Below, in pieces: positions 19,022-20,587 of a stretch of 20,587 bases of DNA; position 1 is the stretch's first letter, and each line of letters begins with the position of its first letter. The translations under genes and the position numbers were made by a program. Origin of the DNA: Podochytrium sp. JEL0797 (lineage: Eukaryota; Chytridiomycota; Chytridiomycetes; Chytridiales; Chytriomycetaceae); the NCBI GenBank assembly GCA_027596195.1, contig JADGJG010000421.1, forward strand, positions 1-20,587, in the 5' to 3' direction. Under the pieces are notes generated by a model. The model saw only the letters and a list, made by a program, of their open reading frames with translations, was not told the DNA's origin and made no database searches.

Positions 19022-20587
19022 TCACTCCTCCTTGCAGAAATATCCTGCAAAGTCTTCATTCTCCCCCATCTCCACAAGTCCCGTCACAGGGGTCCCCAAA
19101 GGGCGTTGCTGCTTGATCAAGAACAACTACAAAAAAACGATTAAACAATTTGCCAAGCAAACAAACCCATCAAAAGCCTCACCTGCCCCAACAACAAACA
19201 ATTCACTTTATCCCACCCCTCACACTTCCCCCCAACCCACACAAACACTCTCTCCCGGGCATCCAAGAAAAACACGGCGTTATTGGTTAAAAGCCCTTTA
19301 TGAATCGAATCGCGTTCGATTTCAATGTATTCGAAACACCGCGTGATATTCGTTTCAACAGCTTTGTACAGCGTGACTCCGGTATGGGGGTGGTATGGAT
19401 TCGGATACGTTTTGGATTCATGGAAGTATGGGGCGGGGTCTTTGAATAGGTAAGATATGTCTGGTTGATGTGGTGTCGCGGGGACGGAGGAGGCGTCGGT
19501 GGAGGCGGCGGTGTAGAGCCGGTCTTGTTCCTTTCCGCGTTCCCAAACGTCGAGAGAGAGTTCGGAGGTTGTGAGTGGATTCGATAAGAGCGCGCATGGG
19601 ATTCCGAGGGAGATCCACAGTTTGTTGATGAGGATGCTATTGCCATCTGTGTATTATTTTTTTTGGTTGTGTTGAAATGGAAATCGAAACAATAGGAAGA
19701 GGAGGAAAAGTGGAAAAACTCCATACCCAAACACTCCACCTTCCCATGTCCCCTCGCAACAGCCACTTCCTTCGCCCACTCCACAGCCATCCACCTCTCA
19801 AACTCCGCATCCGGTTTCTGCGAAACCGCCGCCGCCGGCACAACCACCGCCGCCGCTCCCTCCTCCACAAGATTCATCGCACTCTTCTTCTCCCCTCCCC
19901 CAACCCCAACCACCAACCCACTCCCACCTCTACTCAACCCCCCTCCCCCGTTCCCCGCCACCCCCAACCCCGTATCCACCTTCGCAACCCCCTGATTCCC
20001 CACTACCCCATTCCCACCCGCACCACCACCACCTCCTCCAAACACCCACAAGAACCCAACACCCTCCAGCACATACACCCCCTCCCTCTCGACCTGAAAC
20101 CCCTCCCTCTCCCACACCTTCCACCCCCTCGGAATCGCACCACAGCCCGGTGCAGCCCCACCAGGCACATTCGTCGCTGTAGGCGGTTTACTTTCCTCGT
20201 CTTCATCCTCAGAGTCAAGATCCCCTGGCAAGACTGCGGATTCAAAATCCTTTGAGAGCGTGATTTGTTCGAGAATGATGCTTCCCACTGGAGCTGCGTT
20301 GCGTATTTTGGAGGCGCGGTGGATACGGAATAGGTGTGGTCGTGGTTGCGTGGTGAGTGAAGGGTGGTATATCCAATGTGGGGAAGTAGAGTGCGGGTAG
20401 AGGAGGGAAGGGGGTAAATGGGATGTAAGGTAAGTAGGTTCATTTGGATTCGGGAGGGAACCCGCGGTTGGGTGTGAAGGGGTTTTGAGGAGTGTGGCTG
20501 CGTAGAGGACGGCTTCTGCGAAGTTTGTGATTGGTGTGGAGGCGGGTGGTGGTTTTTGCGTGGGATTCGTGGTCGTGGTCGTGGGTG
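19022..20587 (-). CDS. Gelsolin/villin-repeat protein, C-terminal part; 5' end outside window
   Basis: Likely actin-binding (capping or severing) protein. Firm exons in transcript order: 20293-19727, 19646-19183, 19126-19022, about 377 residues. A first gelsolin-like repeat begins HLFRIHRASKIRNAAP, continues REGVYVLEGVGFLWVF, and after a long Gly/Ala-rich insertion resumes with ERWMAVEWAKEVAVARGHGK and VECLDGNSILINKLW. The last repeat has VTLYKAVETNITRCFEYIEI, NNAVFFLDARERVFVWVGGK and VEMGENEDFAGYF, a normal repeat end followed by KEE and TGA. Upstream the model is uncertain: the gelsolin frame is open only back to a TGA near 20442 with no ATG, while another frame is open to the window edge. 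An intron 20461-20294 (weak GTTCCC donor) would join them in phase. An acidic stretch (DLDSEDEDEE) precedes REGVYVL. It could belong to the severin/villin group or to fungal gelsolin-repeat proteins with large N-terminal regions. Confidence 0.72.

Noticed and set aside
19677..20255. Plus-strand 192-residue ORF rich in His, Pro and Arg
   Set aside because: It is antisense to the gelsolin-repeat exon; the composition comes from the complement of the Gly-rich insertion.
1..20587. Prophage, insertion sequence, CRISPR, operon or biosynthetic cluster
   Set aside because: There are no transposase, integrase or reverse transcriptase motifs, no regularly spaced repeat array, and every gene is intron-containing with its own promoter space.

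Overview
The window is eukaryotic nuclear DNA. It carries seven protein-coding genes cut by many short spliceosomal introns (mostly 46-100 nt, GT...AG), with short intergenic gaps (98-270 nt). The gene set fits a fungus and most likely an early-diverging, zoospore-forming (chytrid-like) lineage: a Diaphanous-type formin, a tricalbin, a gelsolin-repeat protein and a cyclic-nucleotide-gated HCN/CNG-type channel, a family absent from yeasts but known in zoosporic fungi. The lineage is an inference. I saw no rRNA, tRNA, transposon or CRISPR array.

Layout: (1) <1-2856 +, 3' part of a diaphanous-related formin (FH1-FH2-DAD). (2) 3123-5753 + and (3) 5852-8299 -, two paralogous APC-superfamily permeases of ethanolamine-permease-like type, tail to tail, with different intron sets. 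(4) 8519-9923 -, an SH3 plus beta-trefoil protein that only appears once six exons are joined. (5) 10077-13270 +, a six-transmembrane channel with an HCN/CNG-like C-linker and cyclic-nucleotide-binding domain but a deviant selectivity filter, divergent from gene 4 across 153 nt. (6) 13469-18882 +, a tricalbin / extended-synaptotagmin-like ER-plasma membrane tether with an SMP domain and about six C2 domains. (7) 19022->20587 -, C-terminal part of a gelsolin-repeat protein, convergent with gene 6.

All exon joins were made by eye. They rest on reading-phase agreement at every junction, GT/AG ends and continuity of recognised domains. Most are firm; the 5' ends of genes 3 and 7 are not.

Several products would work at the cell cortex: formin (actin nucleation), SH3 protein (possible actin-patch adaptor), gelsolin-repeat protein (actin binding), tricalbin (ER-cortex contact), and plasma-membrane transporter and channel proteins. 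Their adjacency need not be functional. The points most worth a second look are the channel filter (G-F-K in place of G-Y-G), the SH3/beta-trefoil fusion, the diverged inverted permease pair with a 16-nt microexon, and the frame-preserving exons in the formin polyproline region.
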